A DNA stretch of 64,000 nt from Chryseobacterium indologenes (GCF_001295265.1 NZ_LJOD01000019.1:1-64000), one strand, 5' to 3'; positions 44,260-53,396 are shown, numbered from the stretch's first letter. Made by a program: numbers and translations. The notes: generated by a model not told the origin, from the sequence alone.

Positions 44260-44898
44260 ATGACCAGAAGATTATTAGCATACTTTTTACTGGATACTTC
44301 AGGTTCTATGAACGGGGAACCTATCCAGGCACTTAATAACGGATTTAACGGGCTTATCAGCATGCTCAGAGCAGATCCTCAGGCTATGGACAGCCTTCAT
44401 CTTAGTGTGATTACCTTCGACAGGGAGGTGAAGAATATCATTCCCCTGATTGATCTTGCGAGCTTTTATCCAATGGAAATCACCTGCCCGGACAGTGGAC
44501 CTACCCACACAGGAGCTGCATTGGAAATGGTTGCGGAACTCGTTAAAAAGGATCTGGTGAAAGGATCAGGAGACGAAAAAGGAGACTGGCAGCCGCTACT
44601 TTTTATATTTACAGACGGAAAGCCTTCTGATATTCAGAAATACAGACAGATGATCCCTGTGATCAGAGGTCTTGAATTTGGTGCAATTGTAGGCTGTGCA
44701 GCAGGGCCTAAAGCCGATGAACAATTTCTGAAGGAACTGACTGATCATGTGGTAAAACTGGATACAACAGATGCGATAACGCTTTCTTCCTTCTTCAGAT
44801 GGGTAAGTTCTTCCATTACACAGGGAGGGCATTCTCAGAATACGGGAGAAAATGTCACGCTTCCGCCGCCACCTTCAGAACTTAATATTATTATTTAA
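44260..44898 (+). CDS. TerY-like VWA domain protein, short form
   Basis: A 212-residue von Willebrand factor A domain protein with a perfect MIDAS site: LLDTSGSMNG (DxSxS), Thr in GPTHTGAALE and Asp in IFTDGKPSD. It ends with a Pro-rich tail. It is TerY-like but without the zinc ribbon seen in the next protein. It is expected to be cytosolic and metal-dependent. Confidence 0.88.
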   Translation: MTRRLLAYFLLDTSGSMNGEPIQALNNGFNGLISMLRADPQAMDSLHLSVITFDREVKNIIPLIDLASFYPMEITCPDSGPTHTGAALEMVAELVKKDLVKGSGDEKGDWQPLLFIFTDGKPSDIQKYRQMIPVIRGLEFGAIVGCAAGPKADEQFLKELTDHVVKLDTTDAITLSSFFRWVSSSITQGGHSQNTGENVTLPPPPSELNIII

Positions 44899-44920
44899 CT
44901 ACCGTCTTTACACTATAATC

Positions 44921-45964
44921 ATGAGAAGACTACCGATTTATTTTTTGGTTGATATTTCCGAATCTATGGTAGGAGAGCCTATCGAACAGGTACAGGAAGG
45001 TATTGCCAACATCATCAGAGAATTAAAAAAAGACCCGTATTCACTGGAAACGGTTTATATTTCTGTGATCGGTTTTGCAGGAGAAGCCGAAGTTATTACT
45101 CCGCTTCAGGATATCATCAGCTTTTATCCTCCCAAAATTCCGATTGGAAGCGGAACATCATTATCCCAGGGGTTGATTAAAGTAATGGATTGCATAGACC
45201 GGGATATTGTAAAAACAACCTACGAGAGAAAAGGCGACTGGAAACCTATTGTTTTTCTGTTTACAGATGGAGTTCCTACAGATGATGCTACCAAAGCAAT
45301 TGAAAGATGGAATACCAAATACAACGGAAAAGCCAATACCATTGCCGTATCCATCGGAGAAAATACCAATTATAAGCTTCTGGGCTCTTTGGCCGAAAAT
45401 GTACTGCTTTTTAATAATTCCGATGAAAATTCCTACAAAGAGTTTTTCAAATGGGTGACAGATTCCATTAAAACAACCAGCCAGAGTGTTACCGAAGCCA
45501 ATAAAGAAGGGATCAATCTGTCAAAGATCGACTCCATTATCCTGGAAAAAGTAGACCCTGAAATGGAACAAAGATTTCCGGATAACAATTTTGTGGTTCT
45601 GAATGGTAAATGCTCAGAAACCGAAAAACTTTACCTTATGAAGTTTAAGAAAGCCTTTACGGATTCAGGAATTATGGGAATGTCTACAAGGTATTATAAG
45701 CTGGACGGGGCCTATAAAATTGATGAAAAAGCGTATATGAGACTTTCTTCATCCCAGAGAAATAACCTCAAAATCTCTATTGAAGAGCTACAGGGCGGAA
45801 CGTCCTGCCCTCACTGTGCCAATCCTATTGCGCTGGCTACCTGTTCCTGCGGCGGAATTCACTGCCTGAAAGGAGAAGGTTACAACAAGTGCCCGTGGTG
45901 CGGAACATCCGATTATTACGGATTCTCCAGCGGAGGTTATGATATTAACAGAACGCTGGGATAA
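44921..45964 (+). CDS. terY: TerY-like VWA protein with C-terminal zinc ribbon
   Basis: From ATG 44921 the protein has 347 residues. The VWA domain (1-210) has FLVDISESMVG, where the MIDAS serines are kept, GTSLSQG and FLFTDGVPTD. The C terminus (about 295-335) carries TSCPHCANPIALATCSCGG and NKCPWCGTSDYYG, the treble-clef-like metal-binding TerY-C domain. This is the classic TerY architecture. It lies 22 bp after the short VWA gene and 13 bp before the phosphatase. Confidence 0.9.
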   Translation: MRRLPIYFLVDISESMVGEPIEQVQEGIANIIRELKKDPYSLETVYISVIGFAGEAEVITPLQDIISFYPPKIPIGSGTSLSQGLIKVMDCIDRDIVKTTYERKGDWKPIVFLFTDGVPTDDATKAIERWNTKYNGKANTIAVSIGENTNYKLLGSLAENVLLFNNSDENSYKEFFKWVTDSIKTTSQSVTEANKEGINLSKIDSIILEKVDPEMEQRFPDNNFVVLNGKCSETEKLYLMKFKKAFTDSGIMGMSTRYYKLDGAYKIDEKAYMRLSSSQRNNLKISIEELQGGTSCPHCANPIALATCSCGGIHCLKGEGYNKCPWCGTSDYYGFSSGGYDINRTLG

Positions 45965-45977
45965 CAGCAGACGTACT

Positions 45978-47273
45978 ATGGGAAGTATCTTTTTTAATAA
46001 CAGAGGGAAAGAGCAGCAGGATGATCCGAACTCTTCCGGAGGCGAGAATGCCAGGGAAAAAACTTTGATCCTTAAAGAAAAAGAGGAATTCAGAGAAGCT
46101 TATCTGGTCCTGAAAAATGCAACTTCAAGAAAGTTTTATGAATTCAGTTTTGAGCTGGAAGATTTTCCCAATATTAAGATTAAAACCATCAGAAATATTG
46201 AGGAAACCGGACTGAAATTTGAAGAGAACGTGATATCCGGGATTTCCACAGGAGGTAATGTCTATGATCTGGATATTGAATTTTACCATATCCGGGATGA
46301 AAATAATTCAGACCTTAAAAGAGTCCAGCTTTATGTGAATGCCGATCCTAAAGATCTATGGAAAAATATTCCCGGTGATACCAGTGCTGCTTTCTATAAA
46401 CCTGATGAAGTCTCATGGAAAGGAACTTTTCTGGATAAAAAAATAGTAGCTGCATCCAAAAGGGGCCGTTCACATGCCCATGAAGGAAAATTCAGGGAGG
46501 ATGATTTTGCCGTAAATCAACTTCCCGAAGGATGGAATATTATTTCCGTATCTGATGGGGCAGGTTCTGCGGAAATGGCAAGAGAAGGCTCAAGGCTCGC
46601 TGTATATTCAGCCAATGAATTCTTTGATTCACCATTCATATTGCAGGAACTGGAGAAGAATGTTAAAGTCATTTATAATGCTGCATCAGGAGTACATTCA
46701 GAAGCAGAAAAGAATATTACCGGAATTTTATCTGAAAGTGTAAGACATGTATACAAAGTTTTAGATAAAAAAGCATCGGAACATTCCCTTTCTATCAAAG
46801 ATTTTCATGCCACCCTTATTTTTACACTCGCTAAGAAGTTTGAATTCGGATATGTTTTTCTGAGCTTTGGAGTAGGAGACTGCCCTATTAACCTCATCAG
46901 CCCCGATTTTTCTGAAGTAAAGCTGTTAAACCGGATGGATGTAGGAGAATTCAGCGGGGGAACCCGTTTTATTACCATGAATGAAATTTTTAATGACCAG
47001 ATGATTTCCCGTTTCGGAATGACCTGCGTTAATGACTTTTCCTATCTGGTATTGATGACGGACGGGATTTATGATCCCAAATTCATTACAGAAAACAAGC
47101 TCGAAGATCCGGAAAGCTGGACAACTTTTTTTAATGACCTCAACGGAAATAATAATGACCGTATAAAGGTTGATTTTATTAACGATACAGATATTGACCG
47201 CCAGCTTCTGCAATGGGCAGATTTCTGGAGCAGAGGAAATCACGATGACAGAACCCTGGCCATAATCTATTAA
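45978..47273 (+). CDS. PP2C family protein phosphatase of the TerY-P triad
   Basis: From ATG 45978 the protein has 431 residues. An N-terminal beta-rich domain (about 1-140) precedes a PP2C domain with REDDFAVNQL, ISVSDGAGSAEMAREGSRLAV (metal-binding Asp), FGVGDCPINL, LVLMTDGIYDP and the terminal GNHDDRTLAIIY. The set of Asp residues of the PP2C metal centre is complete. It probably reverses phosphorylation by the adjacent kinase, which starts 3 bp downstream. Confidence 0.87.
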   Translation: MGSIFFNNRGKEQQDDPNSSGGENAREKTLILKEKEEFREAYLVLKNATSRKFYEFSFELEDFPNIKIKTIRNIEETGLKFEENVISGISTGGNVYDLDIEFYHIRDENNSDLKRVQLYVNADPKDLWKNIPGDTSAAFYKPDEVSWKGTFLDKKIVAASKRGRSHAHEGKFREDDFAVNQLPEGWNIISVSDGAGSAEMAREGSRLAVYSANEFFDSPFILQELEKNVKVIYNAASGVHSEAEKNITGILSESVRHVYKVLDKKASEHSLSIKDFHATLIFTLAKKFEFGYVFLSFGVGDCPINLISPDFSEVKLLNRMDVGEFSGGTRFITMNEIFNDQMISRFGMTCVNDFSYLVLMTDGIYDPKFITENKLEDPESWTTFFNDLNGNNNDRIKVDFINDTDIDRQLLQWADFWSRGNHDDRTLAIIY

Positions 47274-47276
47274 AAC

Positions 47277-48788
47277 ATGAAAAAGACTGTTAAGGTTGTT
47301 TCTATTTTAGACCCAGCCAAATCATATGAATATATAGATGAAAATCCCATTCGCGGAGGAGTTAAAGATGTTTATTTTTCTCCCGAAAGAGATTATGTCG
47401 TAGCTTTTTACAGAAATCCTGTGGATGCCGGGCAGAAAGAACGTATCATGCGGATCGTATCTACTTATCTGGCAAACATACAAAGCGGAACCTCATCAGA
47501 ATACTTTCTGAACGAAATATTCAGGTGGCCGTATGATATTGTGGAAAAAGGAAAACTTACGGGAATTGTTGTTCCCGTATATCACCATAAATTCTTCTTT
47601 GCTAAAGGGTATATCGGTTCAGATAATATCCAGGGTGAAGACAAAGTGGGAAAATGGTTTACTTCCCCGATGTTCAGAAACCAGCAGTACCCGTTAAGAC
47701 TTGACCAGTCGGAACTTGGTGACTGGCTGAGCTATTTCCAGATTGCCATCAATATCAGCAGGGGAGTAAAAAAGCTTCACCAGATGGGGCTGGCCCATTC
47801 AGATCTTTCTTACAATAATATTCTGGTGGACCCGGTAACGAAATCAGCCTGTATTATTGATATAGACGGATTGGTGGTGCCGAAATTATTCCCACCCGAA
47901 GTGATCGGAACGGCAGATTTTATTGCGCCTGAAGTGCTGAAGACCAAACATCTGAATATTCAGGATCCCGGGAGACACCTGCCCAACCAGAAAACTGATC
48001 TTCATGCCCTTGCAGCACTCATTTACATGTATCTGCTGAGAAGGCATCCTCTGAGAGGAGGAAAAATATGGGATCTGGACTCTGAAAAGGATGAAATACT
48101 TTCTATGGGAGAGAAAGCAACATTTGTGGAACATCCTGATGATTCCGTGAACCATGTGAAGCCTGATCATCTGAAGAAGTGGGAGACTTTCTGGGGAGAT
48201 CCTCAAAAGGTTCCGTATACGATTACCGGACCTTACCTTTCCGAGCTGTTCAAAAAAGCTTTTGTTGATGGCCTCCATGATCCGATAAGACGTCCCCTGG
48301 CTAATGAATGGGAAACCGCTTTACTGAAAACGGTAGATCTTATCCAACCCTGCTCTAACGCATCCTGCACAGAAAAATGGTATGTTTTTGACAATACCAG
48401 CAATCCTAAATGTCCTTTCTGTGGTACGCCACATCAGGGAACACTTCCTGTGCTGGATCTGTATTTTAAATTTGATGATGAGGTCTGGAAACCCGAAAAC
48501 CACAGGTTGATGGTGTATAATAACCAGTATCTTTTCAAATGGCACGTTTCCCGAAAAGTGATCCGGAATGAAAATCTCACCAAGCAGGATAAAATGCCTG
48601 TGGGATATTTTACGTTTCATCAGGGGAAATGGGTATTGGTTAATCAAAGCTTAACGTCTATGAAAGATGTTACAGAGCAGAAAGAGATTCCGCCGGGCTC
48701 AATGACAGAGCTAACTGACGGAAAAAAGATCCTTTTATCTGCTGAAGAAGGAGGCAGGCTGATTTATGTAACGCTGGCGAATCAATAA
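47277..48788 (+). CDS. Protein kinase of the TerY-P triad with zinc ribbon
   Basis: A 503-residue Ser/Thr kinase-like protein. An atypical N-lobe is followed by the catalytic loop LAHSDLSYNNILVD, the metal loop CIIDIDGLVV (DFG as DIDG) and TADFIAPEVL. C-terminal to the kinase is a zinc ribbon, PCSNASC...CPFCGTPHQG, and then a beta-rich domain of about 100 residues. This closes the operon. The TerY-P triad (VWA, phosphatase, kinase) has been proposed from comparative genomics as a phosphorylation switch in Ter stress systems. Confidence 0.85.
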   Translation: MKKTVKVVSILDPAKSYEYIDENPIRGGVKDVYFSPERDYVVAFYRNPVDAGQKERIMRIVSTYLANIQSGTSSEYFLNEIFRWPYDIVEKGKLTGIVVPVYHHKFFFAKGYIGSDNIQGEDKVGKWFTSPMFRNQQYPLRLDQSELGDWLSYFQIAINISRGVKKLHQMGLAHSDLSYNNILVDPVTKSACIIDIDGLVVPKLFPPEVIGTADFIAPEVLKTKHLNIQDPGRHLPNQKTDLHALAALIYMYLLRRHPLRGGKIWDLDSEKDEILSMGEKATFVEHPDDSVNHVKPDHLKKWETFWGDPQKVPYTITGPYLSELFKKAFVDGLHDPIRRPLANEWETALLKTVDLIQPCSNASCTEKWYVFDNTSNPKCPFCGTPHQGTLPVLDLYFKFDDEVWKPENHRLMVYNNQYLFKWHVSRKVIRNENLTKQDKMPVGYFTFHQGKWVLVNQSLTSMKDVTEQKEIPPGSMTELTDGKKILLSAEEGGRLIYVTLANQ

Positions 48789-48902
48789 ACGTTTGGCTGA
48801 AGCCATTAATGATACAGAAAGTTTATTTATGGTCCCGAAGATCAGGCGATTGAGCAGATTTTTTCTGTGATCATATAGAAATCATAGATTGTAATCCAGA
48901 CT

Positions 48903-49367
48903 TTATAATTTTTTATCACCTGAAAATTCCATGAAATAAGAATGCTCATCTTCACCAACAATTTTAAACCCTAAAGCAGAATATAAGTTTTGTGCTTTAT
49001 TGGTTTTCAATACGCTCAGAGAAACTTTTTTCCCTGTTTCTGAGGCTTCATCAAGAATATCTCTCAATATTTTTCTGCCCAGTCCCCGGCCCTGCAGCTC
49101 AGGATCAATCTGAAGCTGGAGAACTTCTGTTTTCTCTTCTGTCCGGTTAATTTTTAATAATCCGATGGGATGATGATTTAAGAAAATAATATGCGCCTTA
49201 TCAAACTGGTAAAGAACCCTTTGTAAAGTAGCTTCACGATCAGTAGGTAAACTGGATTTTTCGTAGTGAGGATTCATGGTTTTCATTCTCAGGCTGAGAA
49301 GGAAATCAATATCAGTTTCATTGGCTTTTTCATAATGCAGGTTAAGATCCATTGTTTTATTTTTCAT
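48903..49367 (-). CDS. GNAT N-acetyltransferase
   Basis: A 154-residue acetyltransferase. The acetyl-CoA-binding motif is DPELQGRGLGRKILRDILDEA (Q/R-x-x-G-x-G/A) and the last strand is ALGFKIVGEDEHSYFMEF. A second ATG at 49352 is an alternative start. It lies 9 bp downstream of the frameshifted gene in a minus-strand cluster. The substrate is unknown. Confidence 0.88.
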   Translation of the reverse strand: MKNKTMDLNLHYEKANETDIDFLLSLRMKTMNPHYEKSSLPTDREATLQRVLYQFDKAHIIFLNHHPIGLLKINRTEEKTEVLQLQIDPELQGRGLGRKILRDILDEASETGKKVSLSVLKTNKAQNLYSALGFKIVGEDEHSYFMEFSGDKKL

Positions 49368-49376
49368 TAAATACCA

Positions 49377-49975
49377 TTAACAGGAGTCTAAAATAACGAT
49401 TCCTGTATTTTTATCAGCGTTAATTTTAGATTTCATGGCTACAGAAGAGAGGAAAAAATCATAAGCCCTGCAAACCGTTTGTGTGGTGATATTATCTTTG
49501 TTGAACATCTTTTTCAGATATTCGAATTCATTTTCCGCTTCTTCTAAGATAGGTCTATTAACCGGATTATCCTTAATTTCAAGGCCTGTTTTTTCTTCAG
49601 GTTCAGTAAAAGTATATTCAGAACCATCCAGCCTGCTGTCCAGAATTTTTTTGGTCAGAAGAATCATATAATCATTGAACCTCATAAAATCTTTTGAATC
49701 AACAGTAAGACCGATATCTTCGTCTGTCATTTGATCAACCTGAAAGTAATGGGTGTAATCTTCATTTAAAAATGAAATAATTGCAGAGAGCTCTTTAGCA
49801 GAGATTCTATTGATATCATTTCTGACGGTTTCTAACAAATTGTCAAAATTTATTTCATCAAAACCAATTTCACTTTTTTAATATATTCTTTGAAATTTCC
49901 GGAATGCACAAGGTGCTCATAAAGAGTTGGTGCTTTCTCTTTATCAAACATATAAATGGCCGTATTTCTTCCCAT
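49377..49975 (-). pseudogene. Frameshifted hypothetical gene (single-base change in an A-run)
   Basis: The 153-residue frame at 49377-49838 begins only with a TTG (LETVRNDINRISAKELS) and has no good start. An upstream 41-residue frame starts at ATG 49975 (MGRNTAIYMFDKEKAPTLYE) and ends at 49850. The two join if one A is added to the six-A run (plus-strand T-run 49874-49879), giving ...FKEYIKK-SEIGFDEINFDNLLETVRND... of about 198 residues. This natural junction suggests a 1-nt deletion, slippage or sequencing error. The protein has no recognised domain. The restored gene starts 17 bp after the exonuclease stop. Confidence 0.65.
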
Positions 49976-49991
49976 GATCCGATAGATTAAG

Positions 49992-50513
49992 TTATTTCAG
50001 AACTATTTTCAGTCCCATTTCTTCTTTCATATAAAGCAGAACCTCAGCATTTCCTCTCGCATCATCTACGGGATTATGGGTATGTTCCGTCTTACGGAGG
50101 TGTTTCCATTGGGCAAACGTATCTTTTTCCAGTCCGCAATACAGATCAGAAAGTCTTCGGGAAGAGTAGCCAAAAGGATTTCTTCCGATAAAATGATGAA
50201 AATACCAGCAGATAAACATCCAGTCGAAACCATTATTATCACTGATAAAAATAGGTCTTCCCTTAGAATTTTCTTTAATCCATTCCTCAAAAGCCAGCAT
50301 TACGCGTTCCGGATCATCAAAATTCATCGTTTCCTCTCTGCTGAAGCCGGAAACCGCCAGCGCATCAGGATTGAATTGATCCGATATGGGTTTCAATTTT
50401 CCATAAAATGTCCGGTCCAGTTTTTCATCAACCAGCACAGCTCCGAAGCACACCATTGAAAAATCTCCCGGAATAGGGCCGTCTGACTCTATATCCACCA
50501 TAAAATAGCTCAT
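49992..50513 (-). CDS. DEDDh 3'-5' exonuclease, RNase T-like
   Basis: A 173-residue stand-alone exonuclease. Exo I is FMVDIESDGP (Asp7, Glu9), Exo II SDNNGFDWMFICW and Exo III HNPVDDARGNAEVLL (His, Asp). The compact size fits 3'-5' exoribonuclease or RNase T-type proteins. Its start lies 3 bp from the stop of the upstream gene at 50517, so it is part of a minus-strand cluster of small genes. Confidence 0.85.
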   Translation of the reverse strand: MSYFMVDIESDGPIPGDFSMVCFGAVLVDEKLDRTFYGKLKPISDQFNPDALAVSGFSREETMNFDDPERVMLAFEEWIKENSKGRPIFISDNNGFDWMFICWYFHHFIGRNPFGYSSRRLSDLYCGLEKDTFAQWKHLRKTEHTHNPVDDARGNAEVLLYMKEEMGLKIVLK

Positions 50514-50516
50514 AAC

Positions 50517-51053
50517 CTAATCGAATTTAATATTTCTTATCTTCATATATTCCTCATCAACTTCTTCCTTTTCCATACGGTCCGGGTATGTAGTAATCTT
50601 TAGCAGCTGATTGTTGAAGTTTTTTCCTACAATGAGTTCATTGCCATAAGATTTAAATTTTGAGGGCATAAAGAATATTTCTGTTTTATTTAAAGTATGA
50701 ATATTGAAAATAAAAAACCTCTCTCTATGTTTGTCGTGGTAACGAACAATAAGGAAATTTTCAAAAAATTGTAACCGTACGCCGAATGCGGGATGACCTA
50801 TCGTATTAAGCGGAGGATGCCAGGTAATAACAGTATCTTTGCAGAGCCATATTTTTACCATATCATTACCAACATCGTTAAGGATCCACCAGGCTGCCCA
50901 TCCGTTATCACTGACAGCGGTCTGCCATGCCGATACCGAATTTTCAGCTCCGTAATGGTCTGTCCATACGATTTCATCTTCTTTGATTTCCGTATCAACG
51001 TTCTGTGCGTAAAGTTCTTCCTGAACGAGCAGGAAAATTTCTTTCGTGGTCAT
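50517..51053 (-). CDS. Hypothetical protein, soluble, beta-rich
   Basis: A 178-residue protein without signal or membrane segment. Trp-rich stretches (VSAWQTAVSDNGWAAWWILN) and alternating hydrophobic strands suggest a WD-like or beta-sandwich domain. I do not recognise the family. The exonuclease follows at once, and the spacing indicates co-transcription. Confidence 0.6.
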   Translation of the reverse strand: MTTKEIFLLVQEELYAQNVDTEIKEDEIVWTDHYGAENSVSAWQTAVSDNGWAAWWILNDVGNDMVKIWLCKDTVITWHPPLNTIGHPAFGVRLQFFENFLIVRYHDKHRERFFIFNIHTLNKTEIFFMPSKFKSYGNELIVGKNFNNQLLKITTYPDRMEKEEVDEEYMKIRNIKFD

Positions 51054-51107
51054 TGTTTTTTCTTTGATCCAGCGAATATATTGAAATTATTCCTGCAGTT
51101 GGAAAGT

Positions 51108-52304
51108 TTATGCCAGTTCAAAAAAACTTCTTCTCCCGATCTTCATCTTCATTTCTTTTTTCAGTTCAATTTGCTGTTCGGGATCTGTTATTTTGATATC
51201 ATTAATCTGGACTCCTCCATTCAGAATCAGCCTTCGTACAGCAGATTTGCTGAGGTCATTTTTTAAATGATGGCAAAGTTCAACTAAAGAAACTGTATGC
51301 TGATGTTCTAAAGATTCTATTAAAACCTTCTCATAGACTTTCTCTTCAAAATTTTTATTCTGAAACTGGCTTTTAAAAAACTGTTCTGCATAATCTGCTG
51401 AAGCCTCATCATGATATTGGGTAATAATGTTTTTAGCAATCAGTTTTTTAATTTTCATCGGATTTTCACCGTTTTCTATTTTTTGTTTTAAATGGTTCTT
51501 TTCTTCAAGAGAAAAATCGGTGGTAAGATCAATGAATTCATCAATAAGACTATCCGGGATCGACATGGTTTTCCCAAACATTTCATTAGGTTCATCCGTC
51601 AGTCCTATAATATTGTTAAGAGATTTACTCATTTTTTCCTTTCCGTCAAGGCCTTTCAGCAGTGGCATACACATAACAATCTGTGCCGGCAGATCATGAA
51701 CTTCCTGAAGCTGTCTTCCCATTGTACAGTTGAAGAGCTGATCTGTACCGCCCATTTCAATGTCACATTCAATCTTCACCGAATCAAATCCCTGAAGAAT
51801 AGGATACACCAGTTCATGCATGGCGATTGGCGTGTTTTCTGTGAATCTCTTATTGAAATCGTTTCTGTGCATCAGCTGGGCTATAGTCACTTTTGACATC
51901 AGCTGAATGACCTCCGAAAAACTGAGGGCATCCAGCCAGTCAGAGTTAAAAACAACTCGGGTTTTATCCGGATCAAGGATCTTTGAAAGCTGGCTGATGT
52001 AGGTCTGTGCGTTATGATTTACCTCTTCAGCAGTCAGTGGCTTTCTTGCCTTGTTCTTTCCTGTTGGATCTCCGATTCTTGCCGTAAAACTGCCTACTAC
52101 AATGATAATCTGATGTCCCAGCTCCTGAAATTGTTTAAGTTTTTTTAGAACTACGGCATGTCCCAAATGAAGATCAGGAGCTGTAGGATCAAAGCCCAGC
52201 TTGATGATTAATTTCCTGTTTTCTGCCTCCGCCTGTCGGAGTTTCTGCTCCAGTCCGTTTTCAGGGAGGATGATGGCTGCATTTTCTTGTAATGTACTGA
52301 TCAT
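51108..52304 (-). CDS. tyrS: Tyrosyl-tRNA synthetase
   Basis: A 398-residue class I synthetase charging tRNA-Tyr. The ATP motif is DLHLGHAVV (HIGH variant HLGH), the second motif KEKMSKS, and GGTDQLFN marks the tyrosine/anticodon part; the C terminus is an S4-like domain (VRRLILNGGVQIND). Upstream on the minus strand a leader peptide with tandem Tyr codons and a terminator precede the gene, so its expression is likely tuned by tyrosyl-tRNA supply. Confidence 0.95.
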   Translation of the reverse strand: MISTLQENAAIILPENGLEQKLRQAEAENRKLIIKLGFDPTAPDLHLGHAVVLKKLKQFQELGHQIIIVVGSFTARIGDPTGKNKARKPLTAEEVNHNAQTYISQLSKILDPDKTRVVFNSDWLDALSFSEVIQLMSKVTIAQLMHRNDFNKRFTENTPIAMHELVYPILQGFDSVKIECDIEMGGTDQLFNCTMGRQLQEVHDLPAQIVMCMPLLKGLDGKEKMSKSLNNIIGLTDEPNEMFGKTMSIPDSLIDEFIDLTTDFSLEEKNHLKQKIENGENPMKIKKLIAKNIITQYHDEASADYAEQFFKSQFQNKNFEEKVYEKVLIESLEHQHTVSLVELCHHLKNDLSKSAVRRLILNGGVQINDIKITDPEQQIELKKEMKMKIGRRSFFELA

Positions 52305-52323
52305 GTTGTATTAATTTTAAAAT

Positions 52324-52352
52324 GAAAAAGCCCGGACAACAATGTCCGGGCT
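52324..52352 (-). terminator. Attenuator terminator in the tyrS leader
   Basis: On the minus strand, stem AGCCCGGACA/TGTCCGGGCT with loop TTGT and a T-run, 20 bp before the tyrS ATG. Its 5' arm can instead pair with GTTCGGG in the leader. Confidence 0.8.
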
Positions 52353-52375
52353 CTATATGATGGGTTAGAATATTT

Positions 52376-52474
52376 TTATAGTATCACAGATATAGAAAGT
52401 TTTCCCGAACGGCTGGTCGGGGAGTAATACTCACTGAAGAAAGGAAGGCGCAATATGCTGTTCAGGTGTTTCAT
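52376..52474 (-). CDS. TyrS leader peptide (32 residues)
   Basis: A minus-strand frame from ATG 52474 to TAA 52376 encodes 32 residues beginning MKHLNSILRLPFFSEYYSPT. It has tandem Tyr codons (TAT TAC, positions 16-17). A hairpin CCCGA/TCGGG (52404-52421) starts right after these codons. Its 3' segment GTTCGGG (52404-52410) can pair with CCCGGAC of the terminator arm, giving a pause hairpin, an antiterminator and a terminator. Ribosome stalling at the Tyr codons would favour the antiterminator and read-through into tyrS. Confidence 0.72.
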   Translation of the reverse strand: MKHLNSILRLPFFSEYYSPTSRSGKLSISVIL

Positions 52475-52482
52475 CTGTATTG

Positions 52483-52511
52483 TAAAGATAACATTTTTTC
52501 TGTTATTCCAA
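52483..52511 (-). promoter_or_regulatory. Promoter of the tyrS leader transcript
   Basis: Minus strand: TTG (52511-52509), 18-nt spacer, TATCTTTA (52490-52483), one mismatch to TAnnTTTG. The leader peptide ATG follows 8 nt later. Confidence 0.6.
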
Positions 52512-52727
52512 TATTTAAACCATTAAGATGCCTTGTATGAAACAAGTAAGGTAAGATTTTAGCAAAAAAACTTAAAAATTTTAATCATTTTACCAATCCT
52601 AATGGTTTAAAATAATGGTTCAAAACAATTTTACTTGTCATTCCTTAAGCCAATACCATGCCATAAATTCTTCATTTTCAAACGGGAGAAATTCGTAAGA
52701 GTGAATTATTTCAGAATAAAAGTCCTG

Positions 52728-53324
52728 TCATTCTGTTATTTCCTGCGGGAGGTGGAGATAAGTATTAAGAATCTGTTCTTTCCAGACCTCAAGATCATCG
52801 GGGGAAACCCGGTCTGCCTTGTCAAAGAAAAAATGACGGATAACCTCTAAGCCGGAATACATAAAAATGCCGCTGTCGGAAGTCAGTGAAAGAGCTTTGT
52901 CCATTCCCATACGTTCATACTCTTCATTTGATTTTCCGTGGGTATTGATTACAATGGCTTTTTTCCCTTTTAAAAGGCCTTTCTGTACTCCTGAGTCATA
53001 CCGGTATGCAAAACCATAGCTGAAGACTCTGTCTATATATCCTTTCATAATGGCGGGTAAGCCTGTCCACCAGATAGGATAAATAAACGTGATCTGTTCT
53101 GCCCACGAAATATGTTCCTGTTCTTTCTGTACATCTTCCGAAACCGTTCCGGCACGCTGTCCCTGCATATCTGCTATAGAAAGAACAGGATCAAATCCAA
53201 TGTGATAAAGATCTCTGACCCTGATCTCATGATTTTGTAATTCCAGGCTTTCGGTCACTGTTCTTAAAAGATGGCTGTTTAAGCTTTGCTCATTAGGGTG
53301 GGCATAAATAATTAAATGTCTCAT
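52728..53324 (-). CDS. NAD(P)H-dependent flavodoxin-fold oxidoreductase
   Basis: A 198-residue flavodoxin_2-family quinone reductase (MdaB/KefF/NQO1 type). Signatures are HLIIYAHPNEQSLN, ITFIYPIWWTGLPAIMKGYIDRVFSYGFAY and KGKKAIVINTHGKS. It probably binds FMN or FAD and reduces quinones. The AraC-type regulator gene is immediately upstream (72 bp) and likely controls it. Confidence 0.88.
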   Translation of the reverse strand: MRHLIIYAHPNEQSLNSHLLRTVTESLELQNHEIRVRDLYHIGFDPVLSIADMQGQRAGTVSEDVQKEQEHISWAEQITFIYPIWWTGLPAIMKGYIDRVFSYGFAYRYDSGVQKGLLKGKKAIVINTHGKSNEEYERMGMDKALSLTSDSGIFMYSGLEVIRHFFFDKADRVSPDDLEVWKEQILNTYLHLPQEITE

Positions 53325-53349
53325 TGTTTCAGTTTTTAAATGAATGAAA

Positions 53350-53357
53350 CAAATGTA
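53350..53357 (-). promoter_or_regulatory. -7 element of the oxidoreductase gene
   Basis: TACATTTG on the minus strand, 25 nt before ATG 53324. Confidence 0.45.
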
Positions 53358-53396
53358 GAACAGCTGAACACTTAAAAATTGTAAGAAAACGAAATG

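Noticed and set aside
48811..48880. Short coding-like stretch (FIYGPEDQAIEQIF) after the Ter kinase
   Set aside because: Bounded by stops on both sides with no start; may be a relic but too short to support.
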